From Prochlorococcus sp. AG-363-P15 (GTDB lineage Bacteria; Cyanobacteriota; Cyanobacteriia; PCC-6307; Cyanobiaceae), in assembly GCA_003278175.1 (NCBI GenBank), contig QCGF01000002.1, positions 1 to 50,888 of the forward strand: a stretch of DNA of 50,888 nt, in the 5' to 3' direction. The translations under genes were made by a program, and so were the position numbers. This document shows, one piece after another, positions 1 to 8,405 of this stretch (the stretch's first letter is position 1; each line of letters starts with the position of its first letter). The notes beneath the pieces are model-generated. The model saw only the letters and a list, made by a program, of their open reading frames with translations, was not told the origin of the DNA and did not search any database.

Positions 1-1
1 T

Positions 2-673
2 GCTGGAGCTATTCCAAATGACATAGAAAGCATAATCGAAAACAGCCTTCTATCCGAACTAAAAAATAAGCCAGTAGGGAATAAATCGGAAAACAACACT
101 TCCATTCTTGATTTCAAGAGTGGGCGACATGAAAATCAAATAGCAAGACTCGAATCATCAAGATTGCTAATGGCTTGGCCTTTACCCCCTGCAGAAGAAC
201 AATTAATTGTCATGGGGGCGGACATTGCCACATCATTACTTGCAGAAGGAAGACGTAGTCGATTAGTCCAACGTCTTAGAGAAGAGCTTCAAATAGTTGA
301 ATACATAGATATGGATGTAACTTCATTAGAAAAGGGTGGACTTGTTTTACTAGAGGCATACTGCCAAGAACAATACTTAAAGAATGTGGAAATGGAGATT
401 CACAAAGTGCTCAAACAAAGTCTTATTTCATTGCCAAAAGAACAAGAAGTAACTAGAGCATGTCATCTTGTCAAGAATGGACTTTTCTTCAATTTAGAAG
501 CAGTTAGTCAAGTCGCAGGCCTAGCAGGTTCACAAACTCTTTGGCAACGGAATCAGGAACTATTAGACCCTCTCAATCACATCAAGTATTGGTCAGCAAA
601 TAAACTTAGAGATGAGATGTTCATAAAATTACAACCTGAACAAAGTTGCACTTTAATTACTCGCCCAATTTAA
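2..673 (+). CDS. M16-family peptidase-like protein, C-terminal part (gene runs off the left edge)
   Basis: The reading frame is open from the first bases of the window to the TAA at 671-673, so this is the last ~223 residues of a longer protein. It contains a typical M16 C-domain segment (GRRSRLVQRLREEL, followed by a strand-rich stretch ending in LEAYC). M16 proteins are processing proteases (PqqL, mitochondrial processing peptidase and insulinase relatives) built from two homologous halves. The HxxEH zinc motif would lie in the missing N-terminal half, so activity cannot be judged here. A second M16-like gene follows after 16 bases on the same strand, which suggests a two-subunit enzyme of the PqqF/PqqG or MPP alpha/beta type. 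The TTG at 164 is internal and is not the real start. The family call is fairly secure; the substrate is unknown. Confidence 0.8.
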   Translation, partial: AGAIPNDIESIIENSLLSELKNKPVGNKSENNTSILDFKSGRHENQIARLESSRLLMAWPLPPAEEQLIVMGADIATSLLAEGRRSRLVQRLREELQIVEYIDMDVTSLEKGGLVLLEAYCQEQYLKNVEMEIHKVLKQSLISLPKEQEVTRACHLVKNGLFFNLEAVSQVAGLAGSQTLWQRNQELLDPLNHIKYWSANKLRDEMFIKLQPEQSCTLITRPI

Positions 674-689
674 ATCCAACATTAATTCA

Positions 690-1952
690 ATGAAAATCAT
701 ACTGGAACCAATCAATTCGCCCGGAATATTAGCCGCTAAAATATGGATAAAAGGAGGAAGCAGTAAAGACCGTCATGGAAAAAAAGGTGCTCATCATCTA
801 TTAGCATCTGTTGCCACTAGAGGATGCGGTCCATTTAATAACATTGATCTAGGCAACCTAGTAGAAGGATGTGGTGCCGGATTGCGTTGCGATGCACTTG
901 AGGATGGATTACTTATAAGTCTCAAATGTATAAATAAGGATGCAAATCAACTGCTTCCAATTCTTGGTTGGATGATCACTAATGCACATCTTAATTCTGA
1001 GCAAATAAAGTTAGAGAGAGAGTTAAGTTTACAAGCTCTACAAAGACATAAGGAAAACCCATTCCAATTAGCTTTTGATGGCTGGCGTCAGCTAGCATAT
1101 GGAAATGGGCCTTATGGGCACGACCCTCTTGGCCTAATCGATGATGTAAAAACAATAACGCGAAAAGAATTATTGCCAATAGGCACGGGGCTAAAAGAAA
1201 GAAATAAGATAATGGTTATTGCAGGATCATTACCAAATAATTTAGAAGATTACTTAAAAGAAGTCGAACCCTTTAATCAACTAATAAATCAACAAACAAA
1301 GCAGATCTTTCCATTAGAGAAAATAAAATTCTTTAATAAAGAAATAAAAAAATCCTCAAATATCAGTTTACAGCCACAATCAACCGAACAAATAGTTCTA
1401 ATGATGGGAGAAGCAACAGTTCCGCATGGACATGTAGATGATCTTCCATTACGTCTACTTGGGACTCATCTTGGCTCAGGGATGTCTAGTCTTCTTTTTA
1501 GAAAGTTTCGAGAGGAACATGGAGTTGCTTATGATGTAGGGATTCACCATCCTTCAAGACAAGGTGCTTCACCATTCCTAATCCATATATCTACTAGTGT
1601 AGAGAAATCTCTACTGACACTTGAACTATTAATAAAAACATGGGATGACTTAAAAGATCGTCCACTTTCAGATGAAGAGTTAGAACTAGCAAGAGGAAAG
1701 TTTTGCGGACAAATGGCCCATAATGCACAAACTGTCAATCAACGTGCAGAAAGAAAAGTTCAATTATATTCACTTGGTCTAAAGGATAACTACGACATCA
1801 AAAGCAAAGAAGAGATTAAAAATATAAGCAGTAAAGACATCCAGAATGTCGCGAGAAAATATCTTAATGAACCTCTTTTAAGTCTATGTGGCCCGGAGAA
1901 AACAATTAACCATTTAGCGAAAAAGTGGGAGGAACACTTCAAGTCCTTTTAG
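690..1952 (+). CDS. M16-family peptidase-like protein, probably the non-catalytic partner subunit
   Basis: This 420-aa protein has the two-lobed M16 layout: an N-terminal domain (about 1-190) and a C-terminal domain (about 215-415), which carries the LGSGMSSLLFRKFREEHGVAYDV segment (only partly quoted: key residues are GSGMSS and REEHGVAYDV) typical of the second lobe. Where active M16 enzymes have HxxEH, this protein reads H35-H-L-L-A39, so the glutamate base and second zinc histidine are absent. This suggests a structural or regulatory subunit partnering the upstream M16 gene, as in MPP-alpha or PqqG-type arrangements (family knowledge). The ATG at 690 lies 16 bases after the upstream stop, so co-transcription is likely. 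It converges on sipA with only 3 bases between the stop codons. Confidence 0.85.
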   Translation: MKIILEPINSPGILAAKIWIKGGSSKDRHGKKGAHHLLASVATRGCGPFNNIDLGNLVEGCGAGLRCDALEDGLLISLKCINKDANQLLPILGWMITNAHLNSEQIKLERELSLQALQRHKENPFQLAFDGWRQLAYGNGPYGHDPLGLIDDVKTITRKELLPIGTGLKERNKIMVIAGSLPNNLEDYLKEVEPFNQLINQQTKQIFPLEKIKFFNKEIKKSSNISLQPQSTEQIVLMMGEATVPHGHVDDLPLRLLGTHLGSGMSSLLFRKFREEHGVAYDVGIHHPSRQGASPFLIHISTSVEKSLLTLELLIKTWDDLKDRPLSDEELELARGKFCGQMAHNAQTVNQRAERKVQLYSLGLKDNYDIKSKEEIKNISSKDIQNVARKYLNEPLLSLCGPEKTINHLAKKWEEHFKSF

Positions 1953-1955
1953 AAA

Positions 1956-2192
1956 CTAAGAAAGGTCACTATCATCATTCAAAACATTTTTTGAAAGATT
2001 GTTAAGAGGAATTAAAAATGTTCCACGCCTAAATCGAACCTCTGCTGTATTTAAAGTGTTCAATCCAACAATTTGCCCAGTCTCGTCTTGAGAGACAAGG
2101 TCGGGGGGACGAAGCATTGGCATTGTGTCTGCTGTCTTCAAATAAGGAACAGGCACTGCGAGGAATACTTTGTCACCAATAGAAAAATCCAT
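1956..2192 (-). CDS. sipA: SipA-like DUF3148 protein (NblS-interacting protein A)
   Basis: This 78-aa protein starts at the ATG at 2192 (MDFSIGDKVFLAV). The frame runs further upstream, but that extension does not look like the family. It shows the SipA/DUF3148 signature: IGDKV near the start, a YLKTADTMPMLRPPD block around residues 17-31, and RRGTFLIPL near residue 58. SipA is a small SH3-like protein that binds the sensor kinase NblS and stimulates its autophosphorylation in Synechococcus elongatus (established knowledge). Databases also label the family as NDH-assembly related. It is transcribed divergently from bioY with only a few tens of bases between the starts, so the two promoters must overlap or be very compact. 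Confidence 0.85.
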   Translation of the reverse strand: MDFSIGDKVFLAVPVPYLKTADTMPMLRPPDLVSQDETGQIVGLNTLNTAEVRFRRGTFLIPLNNLSKNVLNDDSDLS

Positions 2193-2224
2193 AAAGCTAG
2201 TAATTACTAATTTCCTAATGCAGG

Positions 2225-2821
2225 ATGGAGGATAGCTGTATTCCCACTGTGCGGGCATTAGCTATTTGGAGCGGGGCTGTAGCTGGTCTCATGATGATCC
2301 TTGTAGGAGGTTTGATTCCTTCAGCATTAATCATCCCTGAACTGGACTTCCCAATAAAAATATTGAATCTGCCGAGCAACTGGCAAGTGCCGTGCTTATT
2401 AATAACAGCTCTTGTTTGCGGCCCTAGAGCAGCAGCAATAGCTTCAATCGCTTATCTGACTATTGGCCTATGGCAACTGCCAGTCTTTCATGGTGGCGGA
2501 AGTCTTAGCTATATAACAACCCCTGGATTTGGATATTTAACAGGATTCTTACCTGCTGCTTGGCTAAGTGGTCGTCTTGCACAAAAAATGGATGCTAATA
2601 ATCTGATTTATCTAACACTATGTGCTTTTTGCGGAGTTCTTTTGTTGCAATCCTGGGGAATGCTATACCTTTTAATTGGCTCGACTATGAACATTTGGAC
2701 TGAACCGCTACCTGCCCTACTTTTTAGTTATTCAATTGTTCCTTTACCAGCACAAATAATCCTTTGTCCAGCGATAGGATTGCTATCGCTGGCACTAAGG
2801 TTTTTGCTTTTTATCGAATGA
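2225..2821 (+). CDS. bioY: BioY biotin transporter, substrate-binding S component
   Basis: This protein has up to 198 residues and five or six hydrophobic helices. The characteristic BioY core spans residues ~75-115: a stretch rich in Gly and Pro (LWQLPVFHGGG, then TTPGFGYLTGFLPAAW). BioY is the S component of ECF-type biotin importers and can work alone in some bacteria (established knowledge); no EcfA/EcfT gene lies in this window. The ATG at 2225 gives the longest form. A GTG at 2249 (VRALAIWSG) would match the usual family N-terminus better and leave more room for the divergent sipA promoter, so the start is uncertain. The gene overlaps lspA by 4 bases (ATGA), so the two are almost certainly translated from one message. 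Confidence 0.88.
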   Translation: MEDSCIPTVRALAIWSGAVAGLMMILVGGLIPSALIIPELDFPIKILNLPSNWQVPCLLITALVCGPRAAAIASIAYLTIGLWQLPVFHGGGSLSYITTPGFGYLTGFLPAAWLSGRLAQKMDANNLIYLTLCAFCGVLLLQSWGMLYLLIGSTMNIWTEPLPALLFSYSIVPLPAQIILCPAIGLLSLALRFLLFIE

Positions 2822-3297
2822 CTAGATACGTCCTAAACAAAAAATCAATATATATAATTAGTATTCTGATAATTCTTTTCGATCAAATTACTAAATACAC
2901 TGTTATTAATCTGATAAATACAAATTCAACAATAAATGTTATTCCATATATAGTTAATATACGTTTAATTAGAAATACTGGAGCAGCATTTAGTTTATTT
3001 ACTGATGCCACGCCTATGTTAGGTATTTTAAGCCTCTGCGTATCTGTTGGATTAATCGCTTGGATATGGCATCGAAAACGTTTACCTTTGTGGAAAGGTT
3101 TAGCTTTATCATTTTTTTTAGGAGGTTGTGTAGGTAATGGTATAGATCGCTGGAGGCTCGGTTATGTAAATGATTTTATTGAATTGGCACCAATTAATTT
3201 CCCAATATTCAATGTGGCAGACATAGCGATCAATGTCGCTGTATTGCTTCTTTTAATTGAAAGCATAGACAAATATAATAATAAAAATGTTTCTTAA
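2818..3297 (+). CDS. lspA: Signal peptidase II (lipoprotein signal peptidase)
   Basis: This 159-aa integral membrane aspartyl protease cleaves prolipoprotein signal peptides at the lipidated cysteine. I chose the ATG at 2818 because it overlaps the bioY stop as ATGA and gives the usual length; the frame extends 54 bases upstream inside bioY. Four hydrophobic segments are visible. The conserved FDQITK motif is near residue 21 and RNTGAAFSL is at 52-60. The two catalytic-aspartate motifs are GNGIDR (Asp110) and FNVADIAI (Asp135). Coupling with bioY is positional and no functional link is implied. Asn- and Ile-rich composition reflects the AT-rich genome. Confidence 0.95.
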   Translation: MTRYVLNKKSIYIISILIILFDQITKYTVINLINTNSTINVIPYIVNIRLIRNTGAAFSLFTDATPMLGILSLCVSVGLIAWIWHRKRLPLWKGLALSFFLGGCVGNGIDRWRLGYVNDFIELAPINFPIFNVADIAINVAVLLLLIESIDKYNNKNVS

Positions 3298-3352
3298 GAT
3301 TTATTGGCTTATACCTAAGATTGCATTCTAATGTAAACGAAAAATACATCCG

Positions 3353-4960
3353 ATGAATCGTAAGAAGCTACTACTATTTATTTGCGGTGCAATTACTGTA
3401 CTCCTATTTTTCGGAGCATTAATAGGAGCATTTCTTCGCTTAATTAATGAACTTAGATATTCTCTTGAATACTTTCTCCCATACTGGATAGTCAATCCAG
3501 TTCTTCTTCTTCTTGCAGGTCTTTTAATAGCTCTTCTCCTACAAGCAGATTGGTCAAAGTGGAAAGGTTATCTAAAGAAGTTGACTAATAAAAGCAATGA
3601 AACACAACCCAAGAAATTTACACCCCTAAGCCGACACCATGCAGCAAAGCAGAGCTTAGAAAGTCTTGACCAAATTCTGAAAAGGTTAAACGACACTGTT
3701 GCCGCTGAAGGCCTTAAGCAAGAGAGAAAACGTGTAGAGAATGAGCTTGCAAGAGGAGATCTAGTAGTCGTAGTTTTTGGAACAGGTTCAAGCGGTAAAA
3801 CATCGCTAATAAGGGCCTTATTAAACGAAATTGTTGGAATAGTTGGCGCCAATATGGGATCTACAAAAACTAGCAAATCATATCGACTAAGACTTAAGAG
3901 TCTAGAGCGTGGGTTGCAACTAATTGATACACCTGGGATCCTAGAAGCAGGCCAGTTCGGACTAAAGCGTGAGAAAGAAGCCCGTCTACAGGCCAGCAAA
4001 GCAGACCTCATGATTGTCGTAGTTGATAGTGACCTTCGTTCAGCCGAACTTGATGCCATAAACAGTCTTGCAAACTTAGGGAAGCGACTTTTACTTGTTC
4101 TTAATAAGTGCGATCTACGCGGAGAAGATGAAGAGCGCAAACTTCTTACATTGTTAAGGGGACACTGCAGAGGATTACTCAATCCTGAAGACATAATCTC
4201 TTGCTGCGCATCTCCTCAATCAGTTCCAATACCAGGCCAAAAGCCATGGCAACCTCCTGCAGAAGTGGGCAAATTATTGAGGCGATTAGCAAAAGTGCTT
4301 CATGAAGATGGAGAAGAGCTACTCGCAGACAACATCCTTCTTCAATGCAGCAATCTCGGAGAAAAAGGCCGAGTATTACTTGATAGTCAAAGGCGGACGC
4401 TGGCAAAGAAATGCATAGATCGATATAGCTGGATCAGTAGCGGAGTAATAATTGCAACACCACTACCAGGAATAGATCTTCTAGGAACAGCCGCAGTAAA
4501 CGCGCAGATGGTAATAGAGATAGCTCGTATTTATGGCGTCAGGCTTACAAAAGAACGCGCACAAGAGCTAACTGTCTCCGCAGGACGAACCCTTGCAGGG
4601 CTAGGAGTTGTCAAAGGAGGTGTTGCACTACTCAGCTCTGCATTAAGCCTTACTCTTCCAACATATGTTGTGGGTAAATCGATACAAGGTATTGCCGCAG
4701 CTTGGCTAACACGAATAGCAGGAGCCTCATTCATTACCTACTTCCAACAAGATCAAGATTGGGGAGATGGTGGAATTCAAGAAGTTGTCCAACATCATTA
4801 CAATTTGGGTAAACGTGAATCATCTCTAAAGAAATTTATGGAATTGGCAATTCGGAGAATTGTTGAACCTCTACAAAAAGATCCTAGGAGGCAACTGCCA
4901 CCGCGCCCAAGGCCTCAGGGGGAGGCGGAAGCATCGGGCCACGAGCATCAAGAACAGTAA
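3353..4960 (+). CDS. Membrane-anchored Era-like GTPase with DUF697 domain
   Basis: This 535-aa protein has two N-terminal membrane helices (about 5-28 and 45-64), a basic and coiled linker (about 68-135), and a GTPase domain with G1 GTGSSGKT (143-150), G3 DTPG (192-195) and G4 NKCD (251-254). A C-terminal DUF697-type region (about 345-480) follows, with Gly/Ala-rich hydrophobic helices, and a Pro/Arg-rich tail ends the protein. Such YcjF/DUF697 GTPases are common in cyanobacteria and chloroplast-related genomes, but their role is not established. The last ~77 bases overlap a small membrane-protein gene on the opposite strand. A long antisense ORF inside this gene is a shadow, rich in Ser and Arg. 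Confidence 0.85.
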   Translation: MNRKKLLLFICGAITVLLFFGALIGAFLRLINELRYSLEYFLPYWIVNPVLLLLAGLLIALLLQADWSKWKGYLKKLTNKSNETQPKKFTPLSRHHAAKQSLESLDQILKRLNDTVAAEGLKQERKRVENELARGDLVVVVFGTGSSGKTSLIRALLNEIVGIVGANMGSTKTSKSYRLRLKSLERGLQLIDTPGILEAGQFGLKREKEARLQASKADLMIVVVDSDLRSAELDAINSLANLGKRLLLVLNKCDLRGEDEERKLLTLLRGHCRGLLNPEDIISCCASPQSVPIPGQKPWQPPAEVGKLLRRLAKVLHEDGEELLADNILLQCSNLGEKGRVLLDSQRRTLAKKCIDRYSWISSGVIIATPLPGIDLLGTAAVNAQMVIEIARIYGVRLTKERAQELTVSAGRTLAGLGVVKGGVALLSSALSLTLPTYVVGKSIQGIAAAWLTRIAGASFITYFQQDQDWGDGGIQEVVQHHYNLGKRESSLKKFMELAIRRIVEPLQKDPRRQLPPRPRPQGEAEASGHEHQEQ

Positions 4961-5054
4961 TCAAGACTAAATATATAAGTGCAATTAATATAGAAAAAGC
5001 ACCTGTAATGATTGCTAACCAACGTTCTTTTAAGTTTGGATTAGATTTACCCAT
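4884..5054 (-). CDS. Small single-pass membrane protein (56 aa), unrecognised
   Basis: The ATG at 5054 opens a 56-codon frame ending TAG at 4884-4886. The product begins MGKSNPNLKERWLAIITGAF, has one hydrophobic helix (about residues 12-34), then LDARGPMLPPPPEALGAVAV, a proline-rich tail on one side of the membrane. I recall similar small proteins in marine picocyanobacteria but cannot assign a function. It starts 4 bases after the stop codon of the decarboxylase gene on the same strand, so it probably shares that transcript. Its 3' end overlaps the GTPase gene antisense by 77 bases. The regular amphipathic layout and Pro cluster make chance unlikely, but it is short. Confidence 0.6.
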   Translation of the reverse strand: MGKSNPNLKERWLAIITGAFSILIALIYLVLITVLDARGPMLPPPPEALGAVAVAS

Positions 5055-5058
5055 AAAG

Positions 5059-6480
5059 TTATAATCCTACAGATCTATTGAGCAAAGTTGCTAATTGAAT
5101 CAAGTGTACCTTTTTTGTATGAGGATTACCCATTACAGCCTTGAGATAATACCTAGCATCATGATTAGGTCTAGATAGCATAAATTTATTATCCAATAAT
5201 TTCTGTCGAGTTTCAATTGACCAGCTCTTTGACTGTTTAATATTTAATTCTTTTGGAGTAAACGAAATTAAATGTAATGGTCCACTGATAATATTAAACT
5301 TAGAAGGGTCAAGTTGTTCCTCAAAGAAAATACGGCGTGAAATAGAATTCTCTAATAATTGATCTATCCCTACCTCACCTAGTTGACGCAATCCCAACCA
5401 AAGTTTTAACACCTCACCAGCTCTAGTACCCTGAAGTCCAATTTCACCACCATGTGCTTCCTCTCCCGATGAAGGCTCAATATAAGGAAGGCCTGTTGAA
5501 AATGTAGAAGTTAAATTAGATTTATTGGCTACTAACAATAAAGAAGATGTCTTTGTAATTCCTAACAGCTTCTGTGGATTGAGGGTAATTGAATCAGCCT
5601 TCGAAATGCCATTTAACATTGGAGATGTCTTCTGTGAGATCGCAAATATCCCTCCTATGGCTCCATCAATATGTAGCCAAATTCCTTCTTTTTTAGCAAT
5701 GTCAGCTAGTTGAAGCAATGGATCAATTGCTCCTCTGACAGTAGTTCCTGCAGTTGCAACTATTGCAAAGCATTTTTTACTTTGAGATCTAAGTTTATTT
5801 AATTGAGATTGAAGTAATTCTATTGAAATCTGACCATCTTGATTGGTCGCGACTTTTTGAAGTGCGTCATTTTGCAGACCCATAACTCGAATTGCTTTTG
5901 CAAAACAAACATGCGCATCTTCACTAACTAAAACTACAGCTTCCTTATCATTGTTTAAGCCTGAGTGGTAACGAGCAACGACTAATGCCATCAAATTACT
6001 AAGGCTTCCACCACTTGCGGCAACACCTCCAGATTGCATTGAAAAACCAATACGTTCAGCAAACCATTGACAAAGCTGCCTTTCAAGCCTTGACAAACTA
6101 GGAGATAGCTCTTCTGCTAAAAGATTGTTATTAAGTCCAGCACAAATTAGATCCGCAACAATTGAGGCTGTTAATGGAGGTGGGTCTAAATGAGCCAATG
6201 CCCCTGGATGAGAAGGTTGATAAGCACCTTCCATCACCAACTGAAGGTCATCTAATAAAGACTGTTTTGAGAGACCGTTGAGAGATGGTGCGACTTCAGG
6301 CATCACACTCAACGATGGCAAAGGACCACTCTTACCCGCATTCGCGAGCCACTCACAAAGACGAGTGCTGGCCTCCTCCAAAAACGATTGCAATTGTGGA
6401 TCTAAATGATCAGGAGATGCAAACGGTTTTAATGAAGAATCTGGCTGTATGTGAGTATTGCCAGTCAAGAGCAAAAACAA
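5059..6480 (-). CDS. Group II pyridoxal-phosphate-dependent decarboxylase
   Basis: This protein of about 473 aa belongs to the glutamate/aromatic/diaminobutyrate decarboxylase family (PLP fold type I). Visible features are HPGALAHLDPPP (91-102) near the substrate site, a glycine/serine PLP-phosphate region (about 152-161), HIDGAIGG (His270, Asp272 for the PLP pyridine nitrogen), and the Schiff-base lysine Lys304 in NPQKLLG. The substrate cannot be told from sequence by eye; the closest annotation is L-2,4-diaminobutyrate or aromatic-amino-acid decarboxylase-like. The start is uncertain: no ATG lies near the expected N-terminus, and the longest form begins with TTG at 6480, with further TTGs just inside. 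It is divergent from tadA. Confidence 0.85.
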   Translation of the reverse strand: MFLLLTGNTHIQPDSSLKPFASPDHLDPQLQSFLEEASTRLCEWLANAGKSGPLPSLSVMPEVAPSLNGLSKQSLLDDLQLVMEGAYQPSHPGALAHLDPPPLTASIVADLICAGLNNNLLAEELSPSLSRLERQLCQWFAERIGFSMQSGGVAASGGSLSNLMALVVARYHSGLNNDKEAVVLVSEDAHVCFAKAIRVMGLQNDALQKVATNQDGQISIELLQSQLNKLRSQSKKCFAIVATAGTTVRGAIDPLLQLADIAKKEGIWLHIDGAIGGIFAISQKTSPMLNGISKADSITLNPQKLLGITKTSSLLLVANKSNLTSTFSTGLPYIEPSSGEEAHGGEIGLQGTRAGEVLKLWLGLRQLGEVGIDQLLENSISRRIFFEEQLDPSKFNIISGPLHLISFTPKELNIKQSKSWSIETRQKLLDNKFMLSRPNHDARYYLKAVMGNPHTKKVHLIQLATLLNRSVGL

Positions 6481-6587
6481 ACAAGTTTCATTTTTCTTGT
6501 CAATGGCATTGTTTGATCAAGCATTACCTAAGAGATAGACCTTTGTCTAAACCAATAGAGCTAAGCACTATCAAGTGTGAAGAGTGG

Positions 6588-7031
6588 ATGTCACGGCTCA
6601 TAACCAGAGCCAGAACAATCGGTTTAAAAGGAGAGGTGCCTGTAACAGCAGTAGTACTAGATGAAAATGGACATTGCATAGGACATGGAAGCAATGGGAG
6701 ACAAAAATCGAGGAATCCCCTTGCTCATGCAGAAATCATTGCACTAAGACAGGCATCTTTAATAAAAAATGACTGGCGATTTAATGAGTGCACATTAATA
6801 GTTAACCTTGAACCTTGTCCAATGTGCGCTGGGGCATTGATTCAAGCGAGAATGGGACAAGTCATATTTGGAGCCTCTGACTTAAAAAAAGGTGCTTTAG
6901 GCGGAGTACTTGACCTCTCTAAAGATAAAAGTGCACACCATTACATGATTGTTAAAGGTGGAATAATGGAAATAGAAGCTAGTAATCAGCTAAGAGATTG
7001 GTTCAAGCAGCAGAGGAAGTTTTCGATCTAA
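6588..7031 (+). CDS. tadA: tRNA-specific adenosine deaminase (A34 to inosine)
   Basis: This enzyme converts wobble adenosine to inosine in tRNA-Arg(ACG). The ATG at 6588 gives MSRLITRARTIGLKGEVPVT and a normal length of 147 aa; the frame stays open to 6285, but that part lies antisense inside the decarboxylase and shows no family features. A TTG about 45 bases upstream is an alternative. The zinc-site motif HAE is at His47-Ala48-Glu49 and PCPMC supplies Cys77 and Cys80; Glu49 is the catalytic proton shuttle (family knowledge). The 3' end overlaps the convergent aminotransferase gene by 29 bases. Confidence 0.92.
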   Translation: MSRLITRARTIGLKGEVPVTAVVLDENGHCIGHGSNGRQKSRNPLAHAEIIALRQASLIKNDWRFNECTLIVNLEPCPMCAGALIQARMGQVIFGASDLKKGALGGVLDLSKDKSAHHYMIVKGGIMEIEASNQLRDWFKQQRKFSI

Positions 7032-8184
7032 AGGTTGGCAATTCTGTATCAAAAAGATTCAGAAGAGTATCTACATTCTCTTGAGTCGAGTTGTATCCCA
7101 TTAAACCAATTCTCCAAACCTTACCAGCAAGATCTCCTAAGCCTCCTCCAATTTCAATGCCATGATTATTTAATAAATGCATTGTAAATGCCTTCCCATC
7201 GATACCTTCTGGAATACAAACAGTAGTCAAAGTAGGCAAGCGCAAGTCTTCATCAACAAGCATTTGGATCCCTAAGCTATCCAAACCACTCCAAAGTCTT
7301 TCAGCATTCATTTTGTGCCGGTTCCAAGCATTTTCAAGCCCTTCTTCAGATAGCAAACGAAGTGCTTCCCTAATACCAAAATTCATATTTACAGGCGCAG
7401 TATGGTGATAGACGCGGTCACTTCCCCAGTATTTATTTAGAAGTGAAACGTCTAAATACCAATTAGGGACTTTGCCTTTACGTGCGTGGAGTTTTTCTTC
7501 AGCTCTTGGACTAATGGTAAAAGGACCTAGTCCAGGGGGGCAACTTAAGCCCTTTTGACTACAACTGTAAGCAAGATCTACGCCCCAAGAATCCAAGAAA
7601 AGAGGCACACCTCCAAGTGAGGTGACTGTGTCTAAAAGTAAAAGGCAATCATATTTTCTACATAGATCACCAATCCCATCCATTGGCTGACAAACACCAG
7701 TTGAGGTTTCTGCGTGAACCAAGGCAAATATTGATGGACGATGCTTAATTAGAGCCAACTCAATCTCCTCAAGAGTAAAAGCCTCCCCCCAAGATTTTCC
7801 TATTGTTTTAACTTCTGCCTTATAGCGATCAGCCATATCAGCCAATCGATGACCGAAATAACCTTTTATGGCAACCAAGACTTTGTCGCCAACTTCAACA
7901 GAATTTGCAATTGTTGCCTCCATAGCAGCACTACCAGTACCACTCATAGGAAGAGTTAGTCGATTATCTGTTTGCCACGCATATCTCAGCAACTCTTGCA
8001 CCTCACCCATTAAATGAACATAAAAAGGATCAAGATGTCCAACAGGAGGAAATGCCAATGCCTGGAGCACTTCTGGATTAGCGTTAGATGGTCCAGGGCC
8101 AAGCAAAAGCCTCTTTGGAACAGATAAAGATCCAAAAGCTTTGTGATGGTTTTGTGCTACAGGGAAAAAGGTTTGCGTTGTCAC
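7003..8184 (-). CDS. Class V aminotransferase (alanine/serine-glyoxylate type)
   Basis: This PLP enzyme of about 393-400 aa resembles alanine:glyoxylate and serine:glyoxylate aminotransferases, with a likely role in photorespiratory glyoxylate removal. The diagnostic N-terminal LLLGPGPSNANPEVL motif is clear. Further in are the HAETSTGV segment, LLLLDTVTSLGG (Asp binding the PLP ring nitrogen) and SCSQKGLSCPPGLG with the Schiff-base lysine. I start it at the GTG at 8184; a TTG at 8205 would add seven residues. The stop lies inside the tadA 3' end (29-base convergent overlap). Its upstream region faces the glnA control region, but glnA points the other way. Confidence 0.9.
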   Translation of the reverse strand: MTTQTFFPVAQNHHKAFGSLSVPKRLLLGPGPSNANPEVLQALAFPPVGHLDPFYVHLMGEVQELLRYAWQTDNRLTLPMSGTGSAAMEATIANSVEVGDKVLVAIKGYFGHRLADMADRYKAEVKTIGKSWGEAFTLEEIELALIKHRPSIFALVHAETSTGVCQPMDGIGDLCRKYDCLLLLDTVTSLGGVPLFLDSWGVDLAYSCSQKGLSCPPGLGPFTISPRAEEKLHARKGKVPNWYLDVSLLNKYWGSDRVYHHTAPVNMNFGIREALRLLSEEGLENAWNRHKMNAERLWSGLDSLGIQMLVDEDLRLPTLTTVCIPEGIDGKAFTMHLLNNHGIEIGGGLGDLAGKVWRIGLMGYNSTQENVDTLLNLFDTELPTFRSKTSSAA

Positions 8185-8363
8185 CAGGGCCCTGATCGAA
8201 ATCAATTAATTGTGAGCCTAAACAGGCATGCATTAAGCCGCGAAAAATCTTTGAGAGATTGCAATGGGTTATAACACCATCTTAAATTTTGAAACCAGTT
8301 GCTGATTCAAAAGTCTTGCTTAAAAAGGCAATCAAAAAGAATTAGCAGAGAATAATTAAAATG

Positions 8364-8377
8364 GTACCAGTTGATAC
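8364..8377 (+). promoter_or_regulatory. NtcA-binding site of the glnA promoter
   Basis: The sequence GTA-CCAGTTGA-TAC fits the NtcA consensus GTAN8TAC exactly. NtcA is the cyanobacterial global nitrogen activator, which binds class II promoters centred near -41.5 (established knowledge). The centre here is 8370.5, which would place the start of transcription at about 8412. A TAN3T-type -10 element (TAGTTT, 8400-8405) sits just where that predicts. The site is 62 bases upstream of the glnA ATG. Confidence 0.85.
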
Positions 8378-8399
8378 AAAACTAGTTTGAGACGCTAAC

Positions 8400-8405
8400 T
8401 AGTTT
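8400..8405 (+). promoter_or_regulatory. Candidate -10 box of the glnA class II promoter
   Basis: TAGTTT fits the TAN3T form of cyanobacterial NtcA-activated -10 elements. The spacing of 22 bases from the end of the NtcA box is the expected class II distance. The element falls in one of two copies of the palindrome AACTAGTT (8380-8387 and 8397-8404), which may be coincidence. The predicted transcript start is ~8412, giving a short leader of about 28 bases. Confidence 0.6.

Noticed and set aside
3568-4194. 208-aa open frame antisense to the GTPase gene
   Set aside because: Ser/Arg-rich, with no domain, lying entirely opposite a clear GTPase; typical of a shadow frame.
6285-6587. N-terminal extension of tadA
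   Set aside because: The frame is open but runs antisense through the decarboxylase gene and matches no TadA sequence; the ATG at 6588 gives the normal protein.
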